A DNA stretch of 64,000 bases, taken from the NCBI GenBank assembly GCA_947396885.1, contig OX377202.1, positions 18,786,001 to 18,850,000 on the forward strand, given 5' to 3'. This DNA comes from Heligmosomoides polygyrus polygyrus (taxonomy: Eukaryota; Nematoda; Chromadorea; Rhabditida; Heligmosomidae). The first letter of the stretch is position 1; each line of letters starts with the position of its first letter. Positions 45,117-58,900 of this stretch are shown in pieces. The notes beneath the pieces were generated by a model that searched no databases, had not been told where the DNA came from, and worked only from the letters and a program-made list of their open reading frames with translations. A program made the translations under genes and the position numbers.

Positions 45117-48100
45117 ATGCGTCTCAAGAACGCGCACTATATGTGAGAACAACAAAAAATTAGGCCATGCAGCTAAAAAATGGAAAAGAAAATAAACCAG
45201 GCAACAATGTTAGACCAAAACGGCAGCGTTAGACGTTAAAGAAGGAACTTCAGAAGCCAACCATTTGGGTTGCGAGAGCCTATATAACGATGGCCTGTTC
45301 AAAAAGTAAGGACTTACTTACACTGGTACACTTTAACCAGGAAGGTACCCGTTTTGGAAGATGTTCGGTTTGACATCAAAAGCATCAAGCATACCTAGAA
45401 GTGTGTCTAATTTGATTTTCGAAGGTGTCCAAAAATAAAAATTCGGCGTGAAAATGGCTGTGCCTAACTTGATTTGAAAAATGACCAAAAACTAAAAATT
45501 TGACGTGAAAACTGCATGCACACCGATCATGGAGAAGTTTCGAGAACGGTCTGCAACCACCATATGGCAGATCGTGGCCACCGATCGAAGGCCGGATGCA
45601 TCAACGACTTGCAGCAATTTAACAGAGAAAATGCAAGAGAAGCCGAAATCCCTGATACCGAGGCTTATCAAGCTAAATGGTGAAACATCGCCACGCTATC
45701 AGGTCTACTTCTTTAATTTTTTCGGCTGTATTTTCTCTGTTAAACTGCTGTAAGTCGTTGATGGATCCGGCCCCAAGAGTAGCAAGTTCCGAAGGCTTCA
45801 TCTTCAGCTTCTGAAGACTTTTTGACCGACCTAATACAAGGTTCTGTGACGAAGATGGCGGCTGAAGAATTGCCGCTGGTCTCCGGTGCAAAATCACGAC
45901 TCCGTTTCCGCTTCGAGCCCAGCGAGCGAGCGGAATCAGTTGGCGTTTCCGCCGGCTACTTTCGGACCAAGTTGCGCTGTCAGCATCTCGCAGACAAGGT
46001 GTCGGAAGAGTGCACGATGGCCGACGATGGTTGACGGATCACCTCGCCATCGGGGCGCCATCCCCGTGAGAGACGTCGCTGCGGAGCTGCTGCGCGGCGT
46101 CGTCCCCTGATCTTATTCCGCGTTTCGTCGTCTTCTTCTTCTGCACAGTTCACAGACCGGCCAGCGGTCACACCTCCCCCGGTGGAACAATCGACGAAGC
46201 GTCGTGGTTGGCCGGCTCTATAGCCTCCGCATGCAGTGGTGAATCGATCCTGTCGGTCCTAGAGCGATGATGCTAACTATACGAGGCAAAGGAGGAGGCG
46301 ATTCATCACCGTGAAAAAGAGCGGCGTTGACCTTTTCGCGCGAGCGGACGAGCACGGCCATAAACCTGCGCGCTCGCGACGGAAATGCCAGAAAAAACCA
46401 AGGGAAAGAGGAGCATGGGAGACGCGGGCGGCGACGTCTCCCTGTGTGACCACGCGGCGGAAATTCCACCAAGCGGTGAAATAGGATTTCGTTTACTGAA
46501 GTAGCAGCGGGCTAAGCCTTCGGAGAATTAGGATGTCAGACACACACAAAGAAGTAGAGCAATGAGCCCTCCGGCGAACAGGCTTTGCATGGCTAACGAG
46601 AAAGTATTAGGTCATACGGAAAGTTTTTGCCGACTTTGTTATCCAATTTCAAATTACCACAAAGGATAAAGGGATGAACGACGGCGTTACTCAATCCCTT
46701 CTGGGATGCGCCACGCATTCTACTTCTACGGGATGTCGTGGAGGTGATTTAAATGCGCATTTGGCCATACAATGACTTGCGGTGGCCGGCCAATGGAAAT
46801 GTCAGCACTTCATCCTTCCCAAACGAGTCTGGTACCAATTCACCGACTCTGGATGGATGGAAGGCTTGGTTGACCTGGGCGGGAAATCCAAACCAGGAAC
46901 ATGGTATCGGGTGCACGCGAGAGCCGGCACCTTATCCAACTGCGCTACACGCGCCCTTATCTATCATAGCTAGTCATATTTTGTTGTCAGATGCTCATTT
47001 TCATAGACTTCATATGTTCACTGAAATATTTCGAACAATTTCGAGAAAAAATGATTTCGTGAAACAAAAAAAGCCAAACTACTAACGGTAGAGAAAACTT
47101 AATTTTCAAAAATTCTGCATTAAAATTTTCTATGCAGCTTCAGGTGTTCATAGGAAGTGACATCACCCTAGCGCCAACCAATAGTTTTTTAGCCTACTGG
47201 ATGAATAATTTGTATTTTTCTTTTCCTTTATTTTATTATGTTATTTGTCTTAGTATGTTTTCAAAATAGTATGTTCAAGTAACATTTTAATATTTTTTTA
47301 TTTTGAAAACGCACTAAAACAAGTCTAAATAACATTTCAATATTTTTATTTTGAAATGGATTTTATTACACATTAAACTAGGCATTTCGCATGAAATGAT
47401 CATTAGTGGAATTTTTGTTTCTTCTCAAGTGTATCTCTTGGAAGATCGACGTCGTTACCTATCTCCTCACTGCTTATTTGCACTCGCTTCATTATTCACT
47501 ATTTAGCTGTGTTTATCTACTTTTGGACACAAAGCACTATGTATGTATATGTAATTAATTGAATAACTAATTAACAAGAAAATTTTATCGTTCCAATGTG
47601 ACTTACGTTAGAAACATCGCTATGTTTCGTGAAAAACAGCTCGTCGAAAATTGCCTGGCAAATCTTTTTTATTTATTTGTTATTCATAATGTATTCTTTA
47701 TAAGCCTTCCTTCCGGGGGTCGGTGAACTGGTACCAAACTTCTCCGGGAAGCATAAAGCGCTGATTTCTTCATCGGCTGGCCACCGCAAGTCATTGTATG
47801 GCCAAATACGCATTCAAATCGCCTCCACGACAACCCGTAGAAGTAGAATGCGTGGCGCATCCCAAATAGGGATTGAGTAACGCCGTCCTTTGTCCTTTTC
47901 ATCCTTAATATATTCTTTATAATGATCCAAATGTAATATGTGTAATAACCTATAATGCACTAATAAAGTTCATAGGTAACTGTTTCGAAAAAAGTTCGTT
48001 TTTGACCCACCAAAAACGAAACCTTAACTTCCCATCTGCACCCCCATTTGTCGAGGTGGCTCATCGTAGCGAGTTAGGAGAGCGTCTCAGACACGTTTCG

Positions 48101-51100
48101 ATCCTTCAAACCTTTGCTTAAATTGTGGAAATATCGCTTATGTTTCGCTTCTACCTATTTCTCTATATGGTCGTTTATTCTGAGCAAGGCTTTCCATCAT
48201 CTCAAGGTTCTCTACCTCTATTTCAAAGCTTTTTTGTCTGCTTAATGCGTTTGTTTTCTGCGAAATTTCGATTCAGTTCCATCTTTGCTTTTTAGAGGTG
48301 CATATTCTACAGTTTTTGAAACGCATCCTCTATGTTTCATTTTTATTTAGTATAAAGTGTTTTTCTCTATGTAGGTGCAGCAAAACCTCCCAGGAATTCG
48401 TGAAGTAAGCGAAATGCCAAATGCGCATTCGAAGAGCCTCCAGCACATTCGCTAGAGGTATTTTGCATGGCGCATCTCAAGGAGGGACTGATTAAAGCCG
48501 TCCTTTGTCCTTTGTTATTAATATTCTATTATTATTCCTTATTTTTGCCCCAAAGGTCGTTTTGCTTCATTCACGGCCAATCGTCGTAACGGAAATCCAC
48601 TCCCAGCGGATCCAGGTCTGTAGTATGTCCACTAGACATAAGATTCGACGCAGATTCAATTGAATGCTTCCGATATATTATTTTTCAAGCCCTGGTTTAA
48701 TCGATTATGGAACAATGGGAGTTTTGAAAAGCCCAAATTTTGGGCCGTCTCATATAGTGGTGATTTTCACCAGATCAGATTTTCGGATAATTTAAATAAC
48801 TGTTTATGGTCAGAAATCCTACGTCCTATCCGATTTGGATATGCGATGTGAGGTCCAAAGATAAATCAGTGATTTGGATCATAAGAAAATCATTCTTGTT
48901 AAAGGTGTTCTTATCTGAATCATCCCTTTCAAAGATGCCGTTATTCACGTAATACTTTTAACCGGGTTTGAAAAAATGAGGATTCGAATTTTTCTAATCG
49001 GCGTCGGATCTACTGTCTAACATCCACTTTATGTCGAGCATCAACTTTACGTTTATGACTTTATGTCGATTTATATTATCCGCACGATTGTTGTTTTTGA
49101 ACCTCAAGAAGCTCGAAATCCTAAACGTTGTCAAGATATATTCGTCTAAATCGAGCTTTTGCAAACCCGACGCCGCCTGAATATCAGGTAGCCAAGGATT
49201 TTAAGAAATAAATGAGAGATAGAATGCGTGGCGCATTCCAAGAATGAACGTGCTTAGAATATAGAACGATATTACGTTTCTTAAATTTTCGAAATCATTT
49301 AGAGCTCTTGTGAAATTTTAAGAAGATGAATAAAAGGCTAGTCTGAGGATAGGATAAAGGTCGGCGTTACTCGCTCTTCCAATGCTCCACACATCAATTC
49401 TCCAGCGCTTTTCCTTGCATAGCACACACAGTGAAGTTGGTTGTTTATTTCGGTTATGCAATGATTCACGGGCTTTAGCCTTTGAAGAGAATACGGGATC
49501 TGTTCTAGCCATCGGGTGTCATCATATAGAAAAGAAGTGTAATATTTGGAGCAAAGCAACTCAATTCTTTGCACGTTGCTGGTTTTATTTTCTTCATCGT
49601 TACTTTGTTGTTGTTCTTTTATTGACGTGAATCATTGCTAGTTATGCATTTTTACCGTTTTATTTAGGAACATATTTGATTAAAATGGTATCAGAAGCAG
49701 TGTAGCTGCTAGCGCGAGAAGAACCTAAAGTTGATGTAGCCAATATAGTTTTTACCTCTAAAATTCAGATGTATTTGAAGCTCATTGGAAATAAGACTCG
49801 TTTTTAGTCCAGTTGATTCTATTAGGTTGGCCAAAACGTTCTGGCGGTTCTGAGTGATCCATTGCAAACGATCATAACTTTCTTAATAATCATCGGGTTC
49901 ATCCAAAATACGTTTTTGAAATGAGAAATAAGTTTTTTTTTTCGAAAAAAAAAAACTCTGGAAGATTTCAAAGCGTGAAGAAATTCATTCGAAATAATAC
50001 TATTCAAATCAGCACGGTTTTTCAAATCATTATCGTTATTACAGAACGATGTGTTAAGTTAAATTTCGTTTTTTCTACATTTTCGCAAAAATCTATATGA
50101 AAGTGAAACTACATCTGAGGCTTTTTATGCCGATACTATAAAAAGAAAAAAGTCCTTGGGTAGCCTATTGAGAAGGGGATCCGCCTGCCACTTGCATGCG
50201 ACTCTAGGTTCCTGGTTCGGGTTTCCCGCCCAGGCCAACCAAGCCTTCCACCCCACCGGGGTGAGTGTATTGGTTCCAGACTTGTCCAGGAAGGCTAAAC
50301 ACAGAGTGTTCATCGGCAGGGCATCGTCTGTCATTGTGCAAGCCAAATACGACTTCAACATTCCTCCGTAACATTCAGTAGAAATAGAATACGTGGCGCC
50401 TGCCAGAAAGGGATTGATTAACGCAGCCTAGCATTCAGAATTAATCAGCGGCTCCTGTCAACCAAGCTTTCCATTCTTTTGGAATTGGTGGATTGGTAGC
50501 GGACTCGGCTGCTAGGGATAGAATACTGATTTAGCGCTGACTTTTATGCTTTACTCATTATTTTGAAGGTGTTTCAATCGTTGTACCATGCACAGATGAG
50601 GTGTAGATGAACATCATGCACTTCACAGGAGCCGAAAAATAAAATTTGGCTATGGTAGTTTTCTTTGTGGTATGCGCCACGCTTTCTATTTTAGCAAGAT
50701 ATGGTGAAACATACACTTGATACCAAGGCGATTGTGGTTAAGCAATCAAACGGCGCTTGAATACTTGAACCGCCTTAAAAATGTTGAAGAGTTTTTCTAA
50801 AGGAAGGACCTAAGGGCAAAGAAAGTTGTTATAAAATTAATATTTTTTATTCGTTTATAAACTTTTCGAGCCATTTAAGCTAAAACACACGAAAAACGCT
50901 TGCAAAATCTTCGCGTTTCTTTTTTCCCAACCAAGTCCATCGCCAATCGTCGGACTCATAGCTCAGCCGAATCTGTTTCCGCTTCCTTTTTCCATCACGT
51001 TTGTTTGCCTTTATATTTTATTTTTAAGAGCTGAAGTTCAGTAAGAGGAGCCAGCTTGTTGTTGCCCACATTTTGATTATTTCTCCCCTTTTCTTCAGTT

Positions 51101-51153
51101 CTTATAAGTCATTCTGTACTACCCTACTTTCCATACGATTCATGTTCCACTAT

Positions 51154-51194
<41 letters not shown>

Positions 51195-52876
51195 TACATC
51201 CAAGAGGAAGTGCTCTGCGATATGAAAAGACGATACTATACCAATCTTAAGAAGATTCTCAAACTTTGTTGAATCCTTTCAGCCGCTTTCTGAGACAGAA
51301 TTAAAGGTCTAACTGGCGTTTCCATGCCTATTAACGAAAGAATCCGATACAGCTGTGGAAGTCACGGCACGGCCGTCTATTGAAGTCTATGACCTTCTTA
51401 CAGCGTGGCAGAAAAGGCTGTTAGACAATCGGTAGTTGACTTTTTCGGCGTAGAGGGCAGGTCTACGCTTGAAAAAGAGGTAGGTTAAAGAACCCGTTCA
51501 GAAAGACATCTGAAAACAAGACAACAACGACCGCGTCTAGCGTCGTTTTTTGAGGTGGACTTTTTGGCTGTGGAAAGTTCAAACGCTGGCGTCGATGTCT
51601 AAACAACAGGCAAAAACGAAACAAGAGACCGGTTCAGTTTCCGTTGAATGACATCAATGAAAAAATGATCGAAAATAATGTCTCGTTCACGAAGCTGTAC
51701 TCCCAAGATGGGCTACAATGCACGTCATGCATCAGGTGGGATCATTCGACACTAGTCGCTAATGCGGCCAACATGATCGCGGGGGACACGGCAGCCAATT
51801 ACAACTAATTAAACTCTCGGTCGAACGAGAGCAGCCAGAGAGGGCATGTATGATCTATGCCCTGATTCGCTGGCGCGTGTTCGGTCCATCCTATGACTAC
51901 TTATTTATTTGGGCTTATGGAGCGCAGCCGGAGAGAGTGCCGGCTGTCGCCTGCACCCGATACCAGGTACCTGGTTCAGATTTCTCGCCCAGACCAACCA
52001 AGCCTTCCATCCCTCCGGGGTAGGTGAATTGGTACCAGACTTGTCTGGGAAGGATAAAGCACTGATTTGTTCATCGGCTGGCCACCACAAGTCATTGTAT
52101 GGCCAAATACGCATTCAACACGCCTCCACGACATCCCGTAGAAGTAGAATGCGTGGCGCATCCCAAAAGGAATTGAACAACGCCGTCCTTTATCCTTTAT
52201 CCTTACCTACTGAGATGGAGGTCCTTAAAATTTATTATTAGACCGCGCAGTCGCAGAATGCAGAACTTTCGAAGCATCGAATACGCAAACAAACGTGCAA
52301 AAATACTTCAAGGTCAAGGAGCAAGTAGAATTCGTGGAGCATCCCAGAAGAGATTCAGTAGCGCCGTCGTTTACTCTATTTATTTGTTTATTTATTTATT
52401 TATGGAGATCCACACGAAAAAGTAGCAGCATAGAGGCACAGAACAAGCCGCGTTAATGATCAGGGAAATAAAACAAATAAAATAAAAATAAAATAAATAA
52501 TAAATAAAACAGCAGCAAGTTAGCTATTATAAAGCGTCCTGGAGATACGTGGCAACCAGCCTTTTATATTGTTTTAACGACTTTGCTAAGATGATTCTTC
52601 TTTGGATTTTTTTTTTGAAATTCTGTTCCAGCTCGGTATGTGAAATATGGTTACATGTCGCTTAAGCGCACAGCAGGGGTGTGGGAACAGCTAAAACACC
52701 AACCGTAGCCGCGTGCCGCTGGACTGGCGTTGCGGTTGGCTGTCGCGATTACGGTAGGAGCCACAAAAGGTTCCCGCAACCCTGCTAAACGCCTAAGCGA
52801 AATGTAGTGAAAAATGACCACCTTATATTACTTCTGGCTTTCAGAGGTTGGATCTTCAGTCGTCCTATTCTTGTAT

Positions 52877-52931
<55 letters not shown>

Positions 52932-55900
52932 TTCTACGTTAACTAAATAACGTTCCAGAAACACACTACTAACCAACGCAACACGATAAAAGGATAAAGG
53001 ATAAAGGACGGCGTTACTCAATCCCCTCTAGGATGCGCCAGAGCATTCTACTTCTACGGGATGTCGTGGAGGCGTGTTGAATGCGTATTTGGCCATACAA
53101 TGACTTGTGGTGGCCAGCCGATGAACAAGTCAGCGCTCTACCCTTCCCAGACAAGTCTGGTACCAATTCACCTACCCCGGAGGGATGAAAGGCTTGGTTG
53201 GCCTGGGCGGGAAATCCGAACCAGGAACTTAGTATCGGGTGCACGCGACAGTCGCGCCTCCTCCGGCTGCGCCACACGCGCCTAATCAACACAACACGGC
53301 CATGCAAAAATTGTAGTATAGAAAAAAAGAAGCACACAAAACATTGCCTAAATTCCTATAGTAACTGAATTGAGTAGTCAGTGTCTAGGTATCAGCAGAT
53401 GCATTTTTTTCTTCCTTTCTCCCTTCTTTTCTCTATTCTTTTTTCTACCTTATTTAGAAGCGAAGAAATTTAAAAGAAAAAATATACAAATATTAGGTTG
53501 TCCCATTAGTCCCCGCCGTTTTTTTCAACGATTCACTGCAGATTTCGCCGGCGGTCTCTTGCATAGCGCTGCATAGCTTTCGAAAGAGAATGGTATGCTA
53601 TATCAGAGCATGTATTGCATTTCTTTTCTCATCACGAATTTTTGTCAATTTTTAGGTCGTTGAAGTGAAAAGTGAAAAAGTTTAAAAGTAGCCATTTGCG
53701 CACTTGTTCTCTCCGCTTAGGTCTGTGATTTTTTGCGCAGTTTTTTATAGCACTTGGAAGACAATGTTCTGTACTACAAGAATATGTGTTGGTCCTATTT
53801 TCTCACTTGCCCTTTATTGATTTTTACGCCATCAAATTGGGACGTCCGACTTTTCCGTCCGAATTTTTACCAAAACTCCGGTTCTGTGGTTGGACTTTTT
53901 TGCTTGCTGTTATATGTCGTTTGGAAGAGGATGTCTTGCTCAGTAAGAATCTGTGTCGCGTTTATTGGCTCACGCTGATTTCTGTCGAATATCAACAACT
54001 GAAGAAGGAGAAGGAGTTGTTGGTGAAGACGATTTTTCTCTTTTTGGCGTTTTGTTGACATTCAGTAGAAATCAATAAACGCGACACATATTCTTATAGA
54101 GCAAGACGTTCTCTTTCGAATGACATATAACATCAACCCAAAAAGTCCAAACACAGAGCAGGAGCTGTCGGCAAAAATAGCCATCCTCCTTCGGACGTCC
54201 CAATTTGATGACCTAAAAATCAATAAAGGACAAATGAGCAAATAGCACTAACACATATTCTTGTAGTACAGAACATTTTCTTCCAAGTGCTGTAAAAAAC
54301 TGCTCAAAAAATCACAAACCTAAGCGGAGATAACAAGTGCGCAAATGGCTACTTTTTCACTTTTTCACTTTTCACTTCAACGACCTAAAAATTCACAAAA
54401 TTCATGATGAAGAAAGAAATGCAATACATGCTCTGATAGAGCATATCATTCTCTTTCGAAAGCTATGCAGTGCTATGCAAGAGACCGCCGGCGAAATCTG
54501 CAGTGAATCGTTGAAAAAAACGGCGGGGACTTAGGGGACAACCTACTATGTTTGAAAAAGACATCAGTGCATCTCTTATCAGTCACCGAGCCACTGTTAG
54601 GCTCGTTAATAAAACAGCGTGGCTATGAACGCCTGACTAGAAATAATAATTATTATATAACAATGCGTTGTATTATAGTTTGTTAGAGTAGTTGTGAAAC
54701 GTTGCCGCGTGCATGCCTTCCTATGTAGGCCATATTAGCGACAAGATGCTATCATTCTACTGGCTAAGAGACGTTGTTTCAGCACCGACACGACCGACTT
54801 GCTCGAAGATGTGCAGCAACTACAGCAGTCGTCGTCGTCGCCGTCGTCGCACCACCGACGGAAACGTGAAGCGGAAGTCGAGTTCAGGGCGTGCACGCGG
54901 TTTCAAGTCGAGATGCTGCTCATCCCGCTCTCGATCGCCATGATTCCGATCATTCTCTGCGCGCTGATCATGTGCACGTGCTGCTGTGGACCGAAGGAGT
55001 CCCGAGGTTCGTCCTTGCAACCGTTCAGTTCCTCGATTCAGTGTCGAGAGATTTCGGCAGCGCTCAGCAGCAGCAACCAGCCGCCATCACACATCTTTTC
55101 TCAAGGGCGACGATCTCATACTCTCAGGGACTGTGTCCGCGTCCCCGTCTCCTTCTCACGTTGCGATTAGACACGATCAGCAGCGCATTAGTTCGCAAAG
55201 AACGCGAACTGCGGACGCCGAAACTAATGGCCGAACCTCGTCCTCATCCTCGTCCTCCTCGTTCTTATCCGCCCGCCGGCCTACGAACGCTTTGGCCTCA
55301 AAAGCGCCTGCGTGTTTGTGTTGGTAACCATCAGCGCTTAGTAGATTTAGCGAGCCGCTGACACAGTTTCGTCATTTCCTCCGTCAACCTCACGGGTGAA
55401 AGGGTTGTTTGTTCTCGGTTATGAGGCGTGCGAAAAGACTGGTACGAATGAAAGGAAAATGGCGTGAAGGGAGGGGGGGGGGTGAATCTTCTCCAAATCG
55501 CAGATGGCTGTGACTCATTAACGGGATCTGGTCCTAGTCGAGGGGGGGGGGGGGGTGGAGAGCCTAAAGTGCCAATTGACTAGGTCGTCCCATTTTACAC
55601 AACCATGTCCGCCAAACTCAAATGAAAGCCATCGCATTATGGAACGGACGGCAGCCGAAGCTCTCGCAGAGCTTCAAAGCCAGGTAGGGAATAGAGACGC
55701 AAAAACTGTGTGTGCCCCTCCCCCCTCTGATTAGGATAGAGCCCAATAACGTATTAAATTCAATGCATTGCCAATCAAACAATGAACCATAGATCTTGCT
55801 TGCCAGAAGCTTAAAAATTCCTTTTTTGAAGATTTGTGCTCCCCATCAAACCTTGACTGAAGATTATCGGTCAATATACTAAGTAGGAAAGTATTCTATA

Positions 55901-58900
55901 AAGAAGAGTACCAGCTAAAAACATAGAACACATAACATTTATTGAGCCAGGAAGTGATACAAAATCCATTTAGCATAAAAAGTTACAGCAAAAGTTGATT
56001 TTTGAAAGATTATCAAAAGCAGGACGTAGAACTTCATTGAAACAAAAGTGAAAGAAAACCAGTTTAGCACAAAAGATTACAGATTTTCGAAGATTAGCAA
56101 AAGCATTTGCCTCTATGTTTTAAATAGATACAAATAAATACAAATGCACTTTTTTAGAGCGGTTCCGTAGTCTGTAGCTTATTCACTGAAAAAGCTACAG
56201 GGTGCGTAAAAAGTATTGACGCACTAAACGTAAGCGTTAGAAATAACAACATACCGTAAAATTGAACAAGTTTATATACAATATGTCGACAGTGATCTAC
56301 CGAACAGAATAGCATCACTTGTATTTTCCATGGGCTTCTTTGCTGTGAATGCAGGGGTGAAGACGACGAGGACAGGCATCGACGGTGCGCCGCAAGCAGT
56401 CCCCGTCGATTTCGTTCCATGCTTTGACCTTCAGTGACGTGATACTTTTATTCATTCAACATGTAAAAGTGTTGCATATTCTTCAAGCACCTCCAAAGTG
56501 CTAATTCTGGCGGAGGGCTCGCTATAAGGAAGGAGCATCCGGCCAGTGTCATGGTTTGTGCCTTCATCACAAGCGCCTCTCGTTTTCGTGGATACAGGAG
56601 TGAAGATAAAACAGTAGAACTATCTGTACTGATGTCCTAAAGAAGCAATTGGTTCCTTGTCTCGAATCTCAACCCGAGAGTAAGCCGTATTTCTTCCAGC
56701 GGGATTATACTCCTGCACAGAGTCGAAGATTGTTCAGGACTGCTGCCGCGCCAACTTGAAGGACTTCATTTCGGGAGAGGAATGACCTCTGTATAGATCG
56801 AATTTGAATCCGCTAAATTACTCTATATAAGAAGTTTTGGAGAACAAGGCTTCCGCAACTTCCCACAAAAGTATGAAGTCAGTGAAGGATGATCTGGTCA
56901 AAGCATGGAACGAAATCGACGTGGACCACCTGCGGCGCACCGTCGATGCCTTTCCTCGGCGTCTTCGCCCCTGCATTCGCAGAAAAGAAGCCTATATAAA
57001 ATATGGGTGGTGCTATTCTGTTCGCTAGATCATTGTTGACGTTCTGTATATAAACTTATTAAATTTTATGATGGGTTGTTATTTCTAACGTTTACGTTAA
57101 GTGCGTCAATACATTTTACGCACCCTGTATAATACGCTAAAACAAGATATCGTTCACTGTGCTTAAAACTGATTTGTAGATGTTATAACGATGTTTTGTT
57201 GCGATCAAAACTCTAGCGCCTTGCGGGACTCGAACCCGCACCCCCTACTGACCAAGCGGGAATGTTGTGTTCATCCAAACAGATGTAATGACATAGAGCA
57301 TCCCGCCCGCTCAGCAGGAGGTGTGGGTTAGAATTCCTCCTGGCGCTAGAGTTTTGATCGCAACATCGTTATAACAGTTTACAACCTCATACCAGCCACT
57401 TGAGGCCTAAAGAGGCTGACTTTAACGGTTTCTGGTTGACTTCAAAAATATGCTCTCGGTCTGAGAAAGTTTTCAAATTTTAGTTAAATGTTCTTCGTGA
57501 AGAACTGGGAATTAATGTTGAAAGTTTACCCAAAATGTTAATAGAACAAAATGGAAAGGGTTCTCGAAGTATTTTTTTCAATGCGGTGTCTGGGTTTCAA
57601 CTCTAAGAATTTGCCATCTGGTAATCCCACTGAATTAGGAAAAAGTGACGAGTTCATTTTTAACCATATCCAAGAGTAACCTGCAATTTGGAGAACATTA
57701 TGTGGCTCCTAGAATTTCTAATCTTCTTCAATGTCGTGTCGTAGCGCCATCGGAGTAGTCGCCACCCGTCGTGTTCACCCCAAAACTAGGTCCCTGGTTC
57801 GTGTCCTACCCAATCCATGCAAGTCTTCATTCCGTTTGGGTTTGGTTAATTGGTGCCAGAGTTGTTCGGAAATTATGGGATACTGCGCACATGTATTTGT
57901 TGTTTGGCCGCTGGAATTCATTGTATAGCCAAAATACGCGTGCAAACTGCAGAAGAAGGATGCGTGGCGCATCCCAAACGGGGGTTGGTTAATGTCATCT
58001 TTTGCCCTTTTTGATCTTCGTAAGACCCCTGACACCGCACTGTCATCCCAATTAGGGAGGACGATTCTATAGTGTAATTCGAAACAAAACTGGTCATGAA
58101 AATTTCAAGTATTTTTTTTTTCATGTGAAAGCTCAATAATGGTTAGAACGCGTGGTTATTCTATGCGGGAATCGAGCCTCTAGTTCGCGAGTCACTAACT
58201 CTCATTCCTCGACCAGCCACTGCACCCACCAAGCCTATACATCCTTTTGAGCATCATCACCTAAATCCTTTAAGTAATTATGCCTAAAGCGGGAACGACA
58301 GTATCCTATTTCGTTTAGGAGTTGGCGTAGAGCTTCCTAATTCCCTTTCCTAATTGAGACAGCAGGAGCGATTAGATTTCCCGGCTTTCCTCCCCCGGGA
58401 TGTCAGTTTTTTTGCGTTGATGGAAATCCTCCCCATTAGCTGAAACTTCATATATTAGAGAGCTTTTGCCCTTTAGGAAGGGCTCGATGCCCACGTACGT
58501 GAAAAGAACAGAGCGATCTTGATCTTGACGCGGCTTCGTTCCCAAATGTGTCACCCTGAGCGAGACCAAGAATACCACCTGCTAAGTGCACTATAGCAGC
58601 ATTACGGATCTAAAGCTGGTTGTGTTTAGGGAAGCTGCCCGACGACTTCCTCTCGTCGTTTCCGATGTCGAAGAAACGATGCCAGATGAACTCCGAGGAC
58701 ATGGAACTGGAGTTTCGCGACGGCTACGTGCAACGGAAGGACTCGGCGCGAACCAAGTTCTCCACAGTGGTTTCGTACATAGAGGCGAGACGAGAGAGTC
58801 AGTGGTCTGTGCGCACGGACGGTGGTGCATCGACGACCGGCGCGGATGCGACGGACGACAAGGAGCAGCCGGAGATGAGCGTCGGTACGGCGGAGGCCAG

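Larger units (their letters stand above)
37148..54782 (+). other. intron 1 (17.6 kb), repeat-filled
   Basis: GTGAGT donor and GTTTCAG acceptor. It contains at least fifteen SINE copies or fragments, three MITE types, (TTTA)n tracts, a 1.05-kb hairpin element and a GC-rich island at 45.8-46.5 kb. Phase 2. Confidence 0.65.
55007..58629 (+). other. intron 2 (3.6 kb)
   Basis: It contains G/C homopolymers near 55475 and 55540, a Tc1-like fold-back element, the SINE family 2 palindrome and one family 1 SINE. The 5' 350 bases are GC-rich and stop-poor in one frame. Phase 1. Confidence 0.55.

Noticed and set aside
53754..54061. 74- to 90-codon hydrophobic proteins
   Set aside because: They lie within the arms of the hairpin element and have no independent support.
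54820..55361. Alternative frames over exon 2 (113-156 codons)
   Set aside because: Only the frame with the TM helix joins exons 1 and 3 in phase; the others are shadows of the same GC-rich exon and its flank.
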